Below are positions 14,472-22,252 of a stretch of DNA of 24,162 nucleotides, in pieces. The translations under genes and the position numbers were made by a program. The stretch is taken from NCBI GenBank assembly GCA_934675685.1, contig CAKURL010000022.1, positions 1-24,162 on the forward strand. The letters are read 5' to 3'. Numbering within the stretch: the stretch's first letter is position 1; the number at the start of each line of letters is the position of its first letter. This DNA comes from an uncultured Candidatus Melainabacteria bacterium. Lineage in GTDB: Bacteria > Cyanobacteriota > Vampirovibrionia > Gastranaerophilales > Gastranaerophilaceae. The notes below the pieces were generated by a model. That model saw nothing but the letters and a program-made list of their open reading frames with translations, had not been told where the DNA came from and searched no databases.

Positions 14472-16350
14472 TTTGCATAGCCCTTTTTGTGTAGATTAAA
14501 AAGACATAGTCGCTTTGGCGCGTTATGATTGCGCTATAGGCATTTTTGTCATGGGTAAAGATTTTATAATAATTATTTTTCACTTTTTTATATTGCGCAA
14601 TTTCTTTTGGGTAGAAATTTGCATTTAAAATATTTATAAAATTATACAAAGTTCTGGAGCAAAGCGCGCTATAAAGCGAAAAAGAAGTGTTTTGGCTTAA
14701 GATATTAGAATTAAAATCAATTGTTCTTAAAGAGAGGTTGTATTGCTGGTTTTGCGCAAATTTGTCTATAGAATTGATTGAGACAATTTTTTGATTTAAT
14801 TTATCTATAAAAAGGATAATTCTTGAATTTAAGTTGTTTTCTTTTATCAAATTTTCGATAAAATATTTAGTTAAAAAGTCATTTTCCAAGTTCGAAAAAA
14901 GGTAGTCTTGAGAAAGAAAATACACATTTTTCTTGTCGAGAGGCATATTTTTATCTATCAATTTTTCCAAAAAAGTCTCTTTCGACTTTTGAAATTTTGT
15001 TTTTTCTCTTAAAAAATTAAAATCAAAATCAAAGAAAGAAAGCTCTTTTGAATAATATTTTTTTAAATAAACCCCTTGATAAGGCGCGATTATTAAGTCT
15101 TTTTTGTCCAGCTGATAATCTTCTTTGAATTTTTCTAAAACACTCGTGCAAGGAAAACTCTTGTTTATCGTGATTGAATAAGAATTTACTTCTGGCACAA
15201 TAATTTGGATTATCAACAAGCAAAAAACTAAAATTGCTTTTAAATAGGTGTCTTTAATTTGAAAAATTCCAAGCCCCAAAGCCAAAAGCCCCACAAAAAA
15301 GAATTGCATTAAATATTTAGGGCTGAATTCCAAGATATTCAAAGAAAACATTAAAAGAATAATTAAAGAATAGAGGCTCGATATGAAAAACAAAATCCTA
15401 AGCTTTGGTTTTTTGAATATTGCTTTAATTGAAAAGAAAATAAACAAAAAGAAAGGCAAAAACGAGCTATAAAAAAGGCAAATCAGGATTTTTAACTGGT
15501 TTAAATTTCTGATATCCGGATTTAAAAAATAAGTATATAGCATGCCATAAGTGCTTTTTGTTGTGATTTCTTGGTTGTTGAAGCTTAAATATGGACTAAA
15601 AAATTCGTTTATTAAAAGATATAAGCTATTTAAATTTATAGCGACATTTTGCATATAGTTTGTGATTATTTTGTAATTTAAAAAACAAATCTGCGAGGCA
15701 AAAACAAGAAAAAGCACGAAATAATAATAAGAATATTTTTTTAATTCAAGAAAATATTTTTTTAAAATCCTTGGTTTGCTTTTGAAAATTAAATATAAAA
15801 CAAAAAATTGACATAAAACATAAATAATTCCAAAGTTGTCAAAAAGGCAATATATCGCGCTTGCGAGCATTAAAGTCTTTAAATTTTTTGAATTTATTTT
15901 CTTTATGAATTTTAAAAATACAAAAATTTGAATTAAAAAAGCAAGGGAATTTAAGCAAAAAGGCGTGATTTGGTTTGAAAAAAAGATAAAATAATGGTTG
16001 AGAGCTAAATATATAGCTAAAAACACTCCAAGCCAAAGTGATTTCATTGTTTTTCCGATGTTGAAAACAACGAGCGCACAAAGGATAGAGACTATTGTAT
16101 TGAAAATTTTAAACAAAATTTCAAGATTGAAATATGACAAAAAATGGATAATGTAATAATAAAAAGAAAAGAAATGCCCGCCTAAGAATTCTTCTTTTGC
16201 GATTAAAAAAGGAAAAGAAGAATGCGTTATCACAATCCCTTTTAAATCCGTTTCAAAAAGCGCTCCATTATAGCATTCAAAAAGAAAACGAATTAAAACA
16301 AAAAGGAGTATAAACAGGATATAGGCAAAATTTATTCCTTTAAATTTCAT
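14461..16350 (-). CDS. GT-C-type polytopic membrane protein (putative glycosyltransferase)
   Basis: The 629-residue product is Phe-, Leu-, Ile- and Tyr-rich, with a membrane-embedded N-terminal two-thirds (first helix about 8-26, last about 365-390) and a soluble C-terminal region of about 230 residues. The first loop after helix 1 has an acidic pair in ALFETDLKGI, the position where GT-C enzymes bind metal, followed by HSSFPFLIAKEEFLGGHFFSFYYYIIHFL, which resembles the dolichyl-phosphate-mannose protein mannosyltransferase (PMT/ArnT) pattern. It overlaps the next gene, another GT-C-like protein, by 11 bases; the pair may work on one glycan. No ribosome-binding site is present; the -10 box places +1 at the ATG. 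Base composition is even more AT-rich than its neighbours. Enzyme class is inferred, and substrates are unknown. Confidence 0.7.
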   Translation of the reverse strand: MKFKGINFAYILFILLFVLIRFLFECYNGALFETDLKGIVITHSSFPFLIAKEEFLGGHFFSFYYYIIHFLSYFNLEILFKIFNTIVSILCALVVFNIGKTMKSLWLGVFLAIYLALNHYFIFFSNQITPFCLNSLAFLIQIFVFLKFIKKINSKNLKTLMLASAIYCLFDNFGIIYVLCQFFVLYLIFKSKPRILKKYFLELKKYSYYYFVLFLVFASQICFLNYKIITNYMQNVAINLNSLYLLINEFFSPYLSFNNQEITTKSTYGMLYTYFLNPDIRNLNQLKILICLFYSSFLPFFLFIFFSIKAIFKKPKLRILFFISSLYSLIILLMFSLNILEFSPKYLMQFFFVGLLALGLGIFQIKDTYLKAILVFCLLIIQIIVPEVNSYSITINKSFPCTSVLEKFKEDYQLDKKDLIIAPYQGVYLKKYYSKELSFFDFDFNFLREKTKFQKSKETFLEKLIDKNMPLDKKNVYFLSQDYLFSNLENDFLTKYFIENLIKENNLNSRIILFIDKLNQKIVSINSIDKFAQNQQYNLSLRTIDFNSNILSQNTSFSLYSALCSRTLYNFINILNANFYPKEIAQYKKVKNNYYKIFTHDKNAYSAIITRQSDYVFLIYTKRAMQNVL

Positions 16351-16356
16351 ATTAAA

Positions 16357-16380
16357 AGTATAACTTGAAAAGCCTTTTTA
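16357..16380 (-). promoter_or_regulatory. Promoter of the GT-C pair, predicted leaderless
   Basis: On the minus strand TATACT lies at 16362-16357, and 7 bases on is 16350, the A of the ATG. A TTGCCT hexamer precedes it with an 18-base spacer. No ribosome-binding site is present. Confidence 0.55.
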
Positions 16381-16400
16381 AGGCAAAAAGGCAAAAGAAG

Positions 16401-16450
16401 TTAACAATTTATAAACAATTGTAAAATTATCTTAAAATTAGGATTTAATT
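16401..16450. repeat. Five AT-rich hexamers at an 11-base period
   Basis: TTAACA, TAAACA, AAAATT, AAAATT and TTAATT begin at 16401, 16412, 16423, 16434 and 16445, exactly 11 bases apart. The first two resemble the PhoP/PhoB-type direct-repeat operator (TTAACA-N5-TTAACA). Alternatively this is phased A/T tracts that bend the DNA. It lies between the divergent promoters of the GT-C pair and the small ORF. Confidence 0.3.
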
Positions 16451-16469
16451 CATAAAGTTTTTGAAAAAA

Positions 16470-16498
16470 TTGTCGAAAGCTAAAGTGTAAGTTAGTTT
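16470..16498 (+). promoter_or_regulatory. Possible promoter of the small ORF
   Basis: TTGTCG (16470-16475), a 17-base spacer and TAGTTT (16493-16498) give a predicted +1 near 16505, about 8 bases before the ATG at 16513. The match to consensus is modest. Confidence 0.3.
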
Positions 16499-16512
16499 AA
16501 ATGGTGATTTGA

Positions 16513-16692
16513 ATGGTAGAAACTACTCGAGACACTCAAAGTTTAATGGTGCAAGAAATCGAAAAAATGAATTTAAATAATTCTTCTAAAGGCGCAAATT
16601 CCTTTAGGAAAGATGTCTTTTTTGAAAGAATGAACAACTTAAAGCTTTCAAACGACATTTCTGAAATCATCTGGTGCTCTTTTAATCAATAA
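16513..16692 (+). CDS. Small protein of 59 residues, function unknown
   Basis: An open frame of 59 codons plus TAA fills the only gap longer than 300 bases in the window. The product begins MVETTRDTQSLMVQEIEKMN and ends with SNDISEIIWCSFNQ. It is hydrophilic, has no membrane segment or signal peptide, and contains one Cys near the end. Codon use (GAA, AAA, AAT, TTA) matches the neighbours. A GGTGA lies 5 bases before the ATG as a possible ribosome-binding site. A three-codon frame (ATG at 16501) sits just upstream. It ends 24 bases before the -10 box of trhP. It could be a real small regulator or chance; no family is recognised. Confidence 0.45.
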   Translation: MVETTRDTQSLMVQEIEKMNLNNSSKGANSFRKDVFFERMNNLKLSNDISEIIWCSFNQ

Positions 16693-16713
16693 TTAGCTTA
16701 AAAAATTTTTTTA

Positions 16714-16722
16714 TGCTAACAT
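16714..16722 (+). promoter_or_regulatory. Extended -10 box of trhP-yqeG, predicted leaderless
   Basis: TGC followed by TAACAT (16717-16722) puts +1 at 16729, the A of the trhP ATG. No ribosome-binding site is present, and no clear -35 hexamer is seen. Confidence 0.5.
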
Positions 16723-16728
16723 CAATTT

Positions 16729-17955
16729 ATGAGCGAATTATTGATGCCGGCTGGCAGTATTGAAAAAATGAAATATGCGTTTGCGTTTGGCGCAGATGCT
16801 GTGTATTTAGGTCTTGTTGATTTTTCTTTAAGAGCCTTGAGGAAGGGCGAACTTATCGACAATTCAAACTTAAAAACGGCGGTCGAAATAGCAAATTCTT
16901 TGGGCAAAAAAGTATATTGCACTCTTAATATTTTTGCTTACGACAAAGATATCGACAAACTCAGAGAAACAATCGACATTCTAAACGACGCAAAGCCCCA
17001 TGCTCTTATTATCAGCGACTTTGGCATATATAGAATTGCAAAAAAATATTTAAAAGACATTGATATTCATATTTCGACTCAAACAAACATTTTAAACAGT
17101 GAAGCTGTGAAATTTTGGCGAGATATGGGCGCTACAAGGGCGATTTTGGCTCGCGAATTGTCGTATGAACAAATCAAAAGAATAAGAAAAGAAGTCCCAG
17201 ATATCGAGCTTGAAATGTTTGTCCATGGCGCACAATGTATGGGTTATTCTGGAAGATGTCTTTTGTCTGATTACATGACGAATGGCGCAAGGCAAGCGAA
17301 CCAAGGAAATTGCGCTCAAGCGTGCCGCTGGAGTTATAAATTAGTCGAAGAAACTCGTCCAAATGAATATTTTGAAATCGTCCAAGACGACAAAGGTTCT
17401 CATATCATGTCCACAAAAGATTTGTGCTTGGTGAACCACATAGAAAAACTTGTGGATTTAGGGATAGATTCTTTTAAAGTCGAAGGAAGAACAAAAAGCT
17501 TATATTATGTTTCTGCTGTTGCAAAGACATATAGAAAATTAATTGATAAGAAAATCTCTAAAGAAGATGCTTTTTATGAGCTCAAAAAAGTTGGAAATAG
17601 AGGCTATTGCGAAGGCTTTTTCTTGGGCAACAATGATTCAAGCTGTTATTCTTACGACATTTCAAAAGGGCTTGCTGGCGCAGATTTTCTTGGAATTGTT
17701 GAAGAAAAAACATCTGAAAACACTTTTAAAACCTTAATAAAAAATAAAATTTTATTAAACGATGAAGTAGAAATCATAACTCCTAATTTTTCCACCTCTG
17801 CTCGAGTTTTGAAAATCACTCACGACAAAAAAGGCGAAATGGATAGAGCCAACACAAACGACGAAATTAACCTTGAATTTTCGTCTTTGGATAATTCTTG
17901 GCAAGAAGAAGCAAAATTTGCCCTTGTTAGGACTGTAGGCATGAAGGAATTTTAA
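16729..17955 (+). CDS. trhP: U32 peptidase-family protein, TrhP-like tRNA hydroxylation protein
   Basis: The 408-residue protein belongs to the U32 family, once called collagenase-like proteases but now known mainly as Fe-S hydroxylation factors. It aligns well by eye with E. coli TrhP (YegQ), needed for 5-hydroxyuridine at tRNA position 34: LLMPAGSIEKMKYAFAFGADAVYLG, KVYCTLNIF, ISTQTNILNSEAVKFW, ILARELSYEQI, the signature EMFVHGAQCMGYSGRCLLS, and KVEGRTKSLYYVS. Candidate cluster ligands are C170, C177, C195 (or C199) and C233, matching the four-Cys set of the related UbiU. A C-terminal beta domain (about 320-405) is also present. It is followed after one base by yqeG in an apparent two-gene operon. 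The subtype (TrhP versus RlhA) rests on recalled similarity. Confidence 0.82.
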   Translation: MSELLMPAGSIEKMKYAFAFGADAVYLGLVDFSLRALRKGELIDNSNLKTAVEIANSLGKKVYCTLNIFAYDKDIDKLRETIDILNDAKPHALIISDFGIYRIAKKYLKDIDIHISTQTNILNSEAVKFWRDMGATRAILARELSYEQIKRIRKEVPDIELEMFVHGAQCMGYSGRCLLSDYMTNGARQANQGNCAQACRWSYKLVEETRPNEYFEIVQDDKGSHIMSTKDLCLVNHIEKLVDLGIDSFKVEGRTKSLYYVSAVAKTYRKLIDKKISKEDAFYELKKVGNRGYCEGFFLGNNDSSCYSYDISKGLAGADFLGIVEEKTSENTFKTLIKNKILLNDEVEIITPNFSTSARVLKITHDKKGEMDRANTNDEINLEFSSLDNSWQEEAKFALVRTVGMKEF

Positions 17956-17956
17956 A

Positions 17957-18436
17957 ATGTTTTTAAAACCTGATTATAATTTAAATTCAATTTATGATAT
18001 CGATATAATTGCCCTAAAACAAGGGAAAATTAAAGCTTTGTTTTTTGATTTAGATTCTACTTTGATGAAATCTAAAAGCGGAAAATTTTCTTTTAAAACA
18101 ATTCAATTTTTAAACGACTTGAAGTCTAATTTCAAACTTGCAATTATTTCAAACAATTCTAACCTCGAATACATCAAAAAAGCACAAGCTCAAACAGATA
18201 TTCCAATTTATTCTGTTGCAAAAAAGCCAAATCCAAGAGTTTTGCTTTTGGCTTGTGAGGATTTAGGCTTAAACCCAAAAGAAGTTGCGATGGTGGGAGA
18301 TAGGCCTTTAAGCGACATCTTAGGTGGGATAAATGCTGGCATGGTGACAATTTTAGTCGACTCTATTTCAAAAGAAGAGGAAACAAAAATCGTCCGTTTT
18401 GCTCGTTTTTTGGAACGCTTGACTATTAAAAAATAG
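17957..18436 (+). CDS. yqeG: YqeG-family HAD IIIA-type phosphatase
   Basis: The 159-residue protein is a small HAD-superfamily phosphatase. Motif I is FFDLDSTL (Asp31, Asp33), motif II is ISNNS (Ser65), motif III is the Lys in AKKPNPR (89-90), and motif IV is VGDRPLSD (Asp115, Asp120). The first 25 residues (FLKPDYNLNSIYDID) match the YqeG family, whose members occur in firmicutes, cyanobacteria and plants; some act as phosphatidylglycerophosphate phosphatases, so a lipid role is possible but unproven. AAGGA lies 8 bases before the ATG, and the gene starts one base after the trhP stop. It ends 11 bases before the end of the convergent AsmA-like gene. Confidence 0.87.
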   Translation: MFLKPDYNLNSIYDIDIIALKQGKIKALFFDLDSTLMKSKSGKFSFKTIQFLNDLKSNFKLAIISNNSNLEYIKKAQAQTDIPIYSVAKKPNPRVLLLACEDLGLNPKEVAMVGDRPLSDILGGINAGMVTILVDSISKEEETKIVRFARFLERLTIKK

Positions 18437-18447
18437 AATTAAAGTTT

Positions 18448-21400
18448 TTATTTTGCTCGCCATTTGAAGTTCTTGATCGAGCTTAATTCTTTTGGATTTC
18501 CAATTATTTTTACTTTAAATTCCCTTGTTTCTATGTCTTGCGCTTGGTTTGAAAGGTTTGGGATTTTAGAGATTTCTTCATCTGGAATTTGAGTTGAAAA
18601 CATTTTTTGAAATGGCGATTGCGCAAGAGATTTAATTATTTCTTTTGTGTCATCAGACATCTTATCTATTAATTTTTCTGCCGTCATTTGCCCAAAATTT
18701 CCCATAAAAGAAACCATAGAAGATGGAATTCTTCCTAAGACATCAAGGTTTGCGTATTGGTTTATCAAATTAAACCTGCCAACTACAAATAAGCTCATAT
18801 TTGTGCCTGATGTTTTTAAATATTGAATATTCGCCCAAGAATTTTGGATTTTGACACTTCCTTCTAAGGTGTTGAAGTCGCCCGTGTTTTTTCTGCTTAC
18901 GGCAGAAAGGGTTGAATTTAAAGAAAGCTTTAAAATATTAGATGATAAAATGTTCCCTGCTTGCAAAAAGCGCTCTAGCTTTGCAAATTGGCTCAATTCG
19001 CCATTATTTATGTTGAATTTCACAAGTCCTTCGATGGATTTTGTGATGGAATCAAGGTCATATCCCATAAATTCTACTCTTAAAAGTGCGCTTAATTTTC
19101 CGCTCGCAGCGATTGAAAGCTCTTTTAATTTAGAGGATAAAAGCCTTACGTTTATGTTTTTTGCTAAAATGTCTGCATTTATTTTTTGGTTTTTTGTGTT
19201 TATTTTAAGTGCACCTTCCAATTTTCCTTGAAGAGTGTCCGCTTTAAAGGTTTTTAAATTTAAAATGTCGTTTTTGAAATTGCCTTCAAAATAGACGTTC
19301 GTGAAAAGAAAATCTCTGCTTTGAAGCGCCAAGACGTTACCTTTTATGTTGTCTATTTGTATATCAAAGCTTGAATTTGAATTATATGAAACAAATTTTT
19401 CAAGCTTATCAAGGTCAATAAAGTTGCTTGAAAATTGAGCAAAAGAGACAATAATTTTGTTGTTTAAATATTTAATATCAGCCAAAAGGTCAAATCTGTC
19501 GTTAAAAATTTGGCCTTGAAGGATTGAAACTTGGCAGGCAGAGTTTTTGAAATTCAAAATCACAGAGGACAAATAAAGAGCATATTTTGGATATTTTAAA
19601 TTTGAAATGTTTAAAACCCCATCAAGGCTCAATTTGCTCATTTTGCCAGCTAAAGTTATATCATAATTTGCGTCTAAAAACATATTGTCTAAAATAGGCA
19701 AAGTTAAAGACACGTTTTCTTTTGTTGAAATTTTTAATTTGTTAAATATCGGGTCTTGCTTAAAGAAATCTTTGATTTGACCTTCGATTTTTGCGATTTT
19801 ATTTTCGCCATTTTTAATAGAACAATTGTTTAAATTAAGCTCGTTATTTTTGTAAATAATATTTCCTTCAAAATTTAAATTTTTCTTGTTAAAGACGATG
19901 AAACTGTTTTTTTGAGACAAATCTGCGTTGATGTCCAAATTTGCGCTCATTTTTTTCTCATCTGAATAGTTTTCAATTTTTCCTTGAATAAAGCTATATA
20001 GCCCATCAAGCGAGATTTTCGATTTTTCCAATTTGATTTCTTTTTCGTTTATTAAGAAATTGATTTTTTGAGAAGAAATTGGATATTTTTTATATTTTGC
20101 GCTCAAATTTTTAATTGAAACGTTTGCATATTTTAATTTTAGATTTTCGATTTTTGGAGTCACATTTATTTCTTCAATCGAAAATTTCAAATGTTCTTTT
20201 TTAATGGCCCCTTTTAAGTTCTTCAAGGTTGAATATGCTTCTATTAGAGGCTCTTTTAGAGTTCCTTTTATAGAAGAATTCACTTTTATTTGCCCTGATG
20301 TGATTTCTAAATTTTGAATTTCGTTGTTTTTTGCGATTTTCAAAAGCGGCTTTATGGAATTTAAAATCTTAGATAAATCAATCAAATCCGATTGTAATTT
20401 TAAATTTAAATTTGTTTTTTGGTCGATTTTTCCTAAAAGCTCAAACTTTGCGCCATTTAAATATGCACTTGTGCTTAAAATATCGATAAAGTTATCTTTG
20501 AAGTTTATTTTAGAATTGATTTTTTCGATTTTGAGCCCTGTTTTTTTAAGGAAAATCGCGCCGGAGGATAAATTCGCGCTCCCAAAAGAAGTTATCGTTT
20601 TAAAGTTGCTTTTTAAATGAACATTTGCACTCAAATTCCCTTCCAGCTTGAAATCTTCTGGGTTTAAGTTAATATTTATAATTTTAGAAAAAACTAAAAT
20701 TATGGGCATTGTTTTTGATAAATCAAGCGAACTTGTTTTTAAATTTAGCTCAAGATAACTTTTTTTGTTGAAATTAAAAATAGAATTGATTTTGACAAAT
20801 TGGTTATTTATAAAATTAAAATCAAAATCGCTTACGACTTTGTCTCCTTTAAAGGTTAAAATCATCGAATTTTTAGGCATTTGAAGATTATTCACAACAA
20901 AAGTCAAATCAGATATTCCAACTTCTCCAAAGAGCTTTGGATTTTTTGAATTTAAATCAGCTTTTAAGTTCGCATTTAAGCTACAATTTGTTTTGTATAA
21001 ATACATCATCAAAAATGGGTTGTAGTCAAGCTTTTCGAGCTTTTTCAATATATTTTTTGCGTTTGGATTTTTTGATGTTTTTATGTTTAATTTGAGCTTG
21101 TAATCTGAGATTTTAAAAGTTTTTTTGCCGTCTTTTGCTTTTATGTTTCCTTCAAAAGAAAGCACGAAGCGAGAAGTGGAATTGATTAGATTTGTTATTT
21201 TTTCTAATTTTACGTTTTTCGCCTGAGTTGCAAAAGTCTTATTTTGGTCTTTGTCAAAGATGTTTAGAAGAAATTCCTTGGATTCTATTTTAAAAGATTG
21301 CAATTTGAAATCAGGATATTTAGCTTCAAAATTAGAAGAAAAATAGTTAAAGCAATCATATTTTTTATTCGAAAAATTGGAATTTATCTCGATTTTGTCT

Positions 21401-21855
21401 AGTTTGATTTTTCTAAAATCGACGTTTTTAAAAAGCAATTGTGCGATATTTAAATCTATATCGGGATTTTCAAGGGTGACGAAATTGAAATTTTTATCTT
21501 TATATTTAAGCTTTATTGATTTTGCTTTAATATTAATATCGAATTTCCAATCGGGCAAAATCTTTAAATCTTCAATATCAAGGCAAAGTTTCGTGTTTTT
21601 TGAAATAAAATCGTTAATAAAACCCTCTGCTCTTTGTTCTGTGATGATTTTAGGAAGAGCAAAAAGATAGCTACTATATAGCGCGATTAGAAAAATTGAC
21701 AAGACTGAAAAAGAAAAAACTAAAAGATTTTTTATGTTCTTAAAAGCTCCAAAAATACACTTAAAAGGGGCGAAAGAGATATTTTCTCCCCTCGCACCCT
21801 TTTTAATTATTCTTATTGTACGCTGTATTAGATTTTTCTTTTTTACGTATATCAT
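18448..21855 (-). CDS. Large AsmA/TamB-like envelope protein
   Basis: The 1135-residue protein has a basic cytosolic N-terminus, one membrane helix (about 43-66), and a very long periplasmic part of beta-strand-like repeats. The C-terminal region has the AsmA_2-type pattern: a helix-containing stretch LSQFAKLERFLQAGNIL near 960-990, then DFNTLEGSVKIQNSWANI, LKTSGTNMSLFVVGRFNL and INQYANLDVLGRIPSS. Proteins of this superfamily (AsmA, TamB, YhdP) form hydrophobic-groove bridges that carry phospholipids to the outer membrane; that function is inferred here. The start follows the exbD stop by two bases with no ribosome-binding site, so it is coupled to the tonB-exbB-exbD-exbD operon. There is no DUF490/TamB-type ending that would clearly assign it to TamB. 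Confidence 0.82.
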   Translation of the reverse strand: MIYVKKKNLIQRTIRIIKKGARGENISFAPFKCIFGAFKNIKNLLVFSFSVLSIFLIALYSSYLFALPKIITEQRAEGFINDFISKNTKLCLDIEDLKILPDWKFDINIKAKSIKLKYKDKNFNFVTLENPDIDLNIAQLLFKNVDFRKIKLDKIEINSNFSNKKYDCFNYFSSNFEAKYPDFKLQSFKIESKEFLLNIFDKDQNKTFATQAKNVKLEKITNLINSTSRFVLSFEGNIKAKDGKKTFKISDYKLKLNIKTSKNPNAKNILKKLEKLDYNPFLMMYLYKTNCSLNANLKADLNSKNPKLFGEVGISDLTFVVNNLQMPKNSMILTFKGDKVVSDFDFNFINNQFVKINSIFNFNKKSYLELNLKTSSLDLSKTMPIILVFSKIININLNPEDFKLEGNLSANVHLKSNFKTITSFGSANLSSGAIFLKKTGLKIEKINSKINFKDNFIDILSTSAYLNGAKFELLGKIDQKTNLNLKLQSDLIDLSKILNSIKPLLKIAKNNEIQNLEITSGQIKVNSSIKGTLKEPLIEAYSTLKNLKGAIKKEHLKFSIEEINVTPKIENLKLKYANVSIKNLSAKYKKYPISSQKINFLINEKEIKLEKSKISLDGLYSFIQGKIENYSDEKKMSANLDINADLSQKNSFIVFNKKNLNFEGNIIYKNNELNLNNCSIKNGENKIAKIEGQIKDFFKQDPIFNKLKISTKENVSLTLPILDNMFLDANYDITLAGKMSKLSLDGVLNISNLKYPKYALYLSSVILNFKNSACQVSILQGQIFNDRFDLLADIKYLNNKIIVSFAQFSSNFIDLDKLEKFVSYNSNSSFDIQIDNIKGNVLALQSRDFLFTNVYFEGNFKNDILNLKTFKADTLQGKLEGALKINTKNQKINADILAKNINVRLLSSKLKELSIAASGKLSALLRVEFMGYDLDSITKSIEGLVKFNINNGELSQFAKLERFLQAGNILSSNILKLSLNSTLSAVSRKNTGDFNTLEGSVKIQNSWANIQYLKTSGTNMSLFVVGRFNLINQYANLDVLGRIPSSMVSFMGNFGQMTAEKLIDKMSDDTKEIIKSLAQSPFQKMFSTQIPDEEISKIPNLSNQAQDIETREFKVKIIGNPKELSSIKNFKWRAK

Positions 21856-21857
21856 TT

Positions 21858-22241
21858 TTACATTTCGACAACAGAAATACTTGTCACTCCAGCGTTTCTT
21901 GCGTTGTCCATTAATCTCACTACGCTTTCGTGGTTTGAATCGCCCGAAGCTTGGATTAAAACGCCGTCCGGCTTGTCTTTAGACATTTCTTTAATTGTTG
22001 CAAGTAAATCGCTTTCTTGTATTTCATTTGAATCAATTACATATTTGTTGTCGCTTGTCACTTCGACATTTATGGTCTTAGCTTCTTGGTTGATGTCTTC
22101 TTGTTCTATATATTGTGGAACTGCCAAAGATAGCCCTTGCTGGTCTAATATTGGTGCAATCACCATCATGATAATCAACAATACCAAGAAAATATCTGTC
22201 AAAGGTGTGATATTTATTTCGTTAAATGTTTGTCTTTTCAT
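21858..22241 (-). CDS. exbD: ExbD/TolR-type energy transducer, second copy
   Basis: ExbD couples proton flow through the ExbB channel to movement of TonB. The 127-residue protein has a short cytosolic N-terminus, one membrane helix (about 17-32) preceded by NITPLTD with the proton-carrying Asp16, and a periplasmic domain ending DNARNAGVTSISVVEM, as usual for the family. A weak AAGAAG precedes the ATG. It starts 11 bases after the other exbD, with which it shares 26 identical residues through the membrane helix; the periplasmic domains differ strongly, suggesting that the two copies form a mixed dimer or serve different partners. It is followed by the AsmA-like gene. Confidence 0.93.
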   Translation of the reverse strand: MKRQTFNEINITPLTDIFLVLLIIMMVIAPILDQQGLSLAVPQYIEQEDINQEAKTINVEVTSDNKYVIDSNEIQESDLLATIKEMSKDKPDGVLIQASGDSNHESVVRLMDNARNAGVTSISVVEM

Positions 22242-22252
22242 AATTTTCTTCT

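Noticed and set aside
16351..16728. Possible non-coding RNA in the longest intergenic gap
   Set aside because: No stable hairpin, terminator or conserved RNA signature is visible; a small ORF and promoter-like sites explain the stretch better.
18851..21982. Plus-strand open frames opposite the AsmA-like and exbD genes
   Set aside because: Phe/Ser/Lys-rich antisense translations of long AT-rich genes without recognisable motifs.
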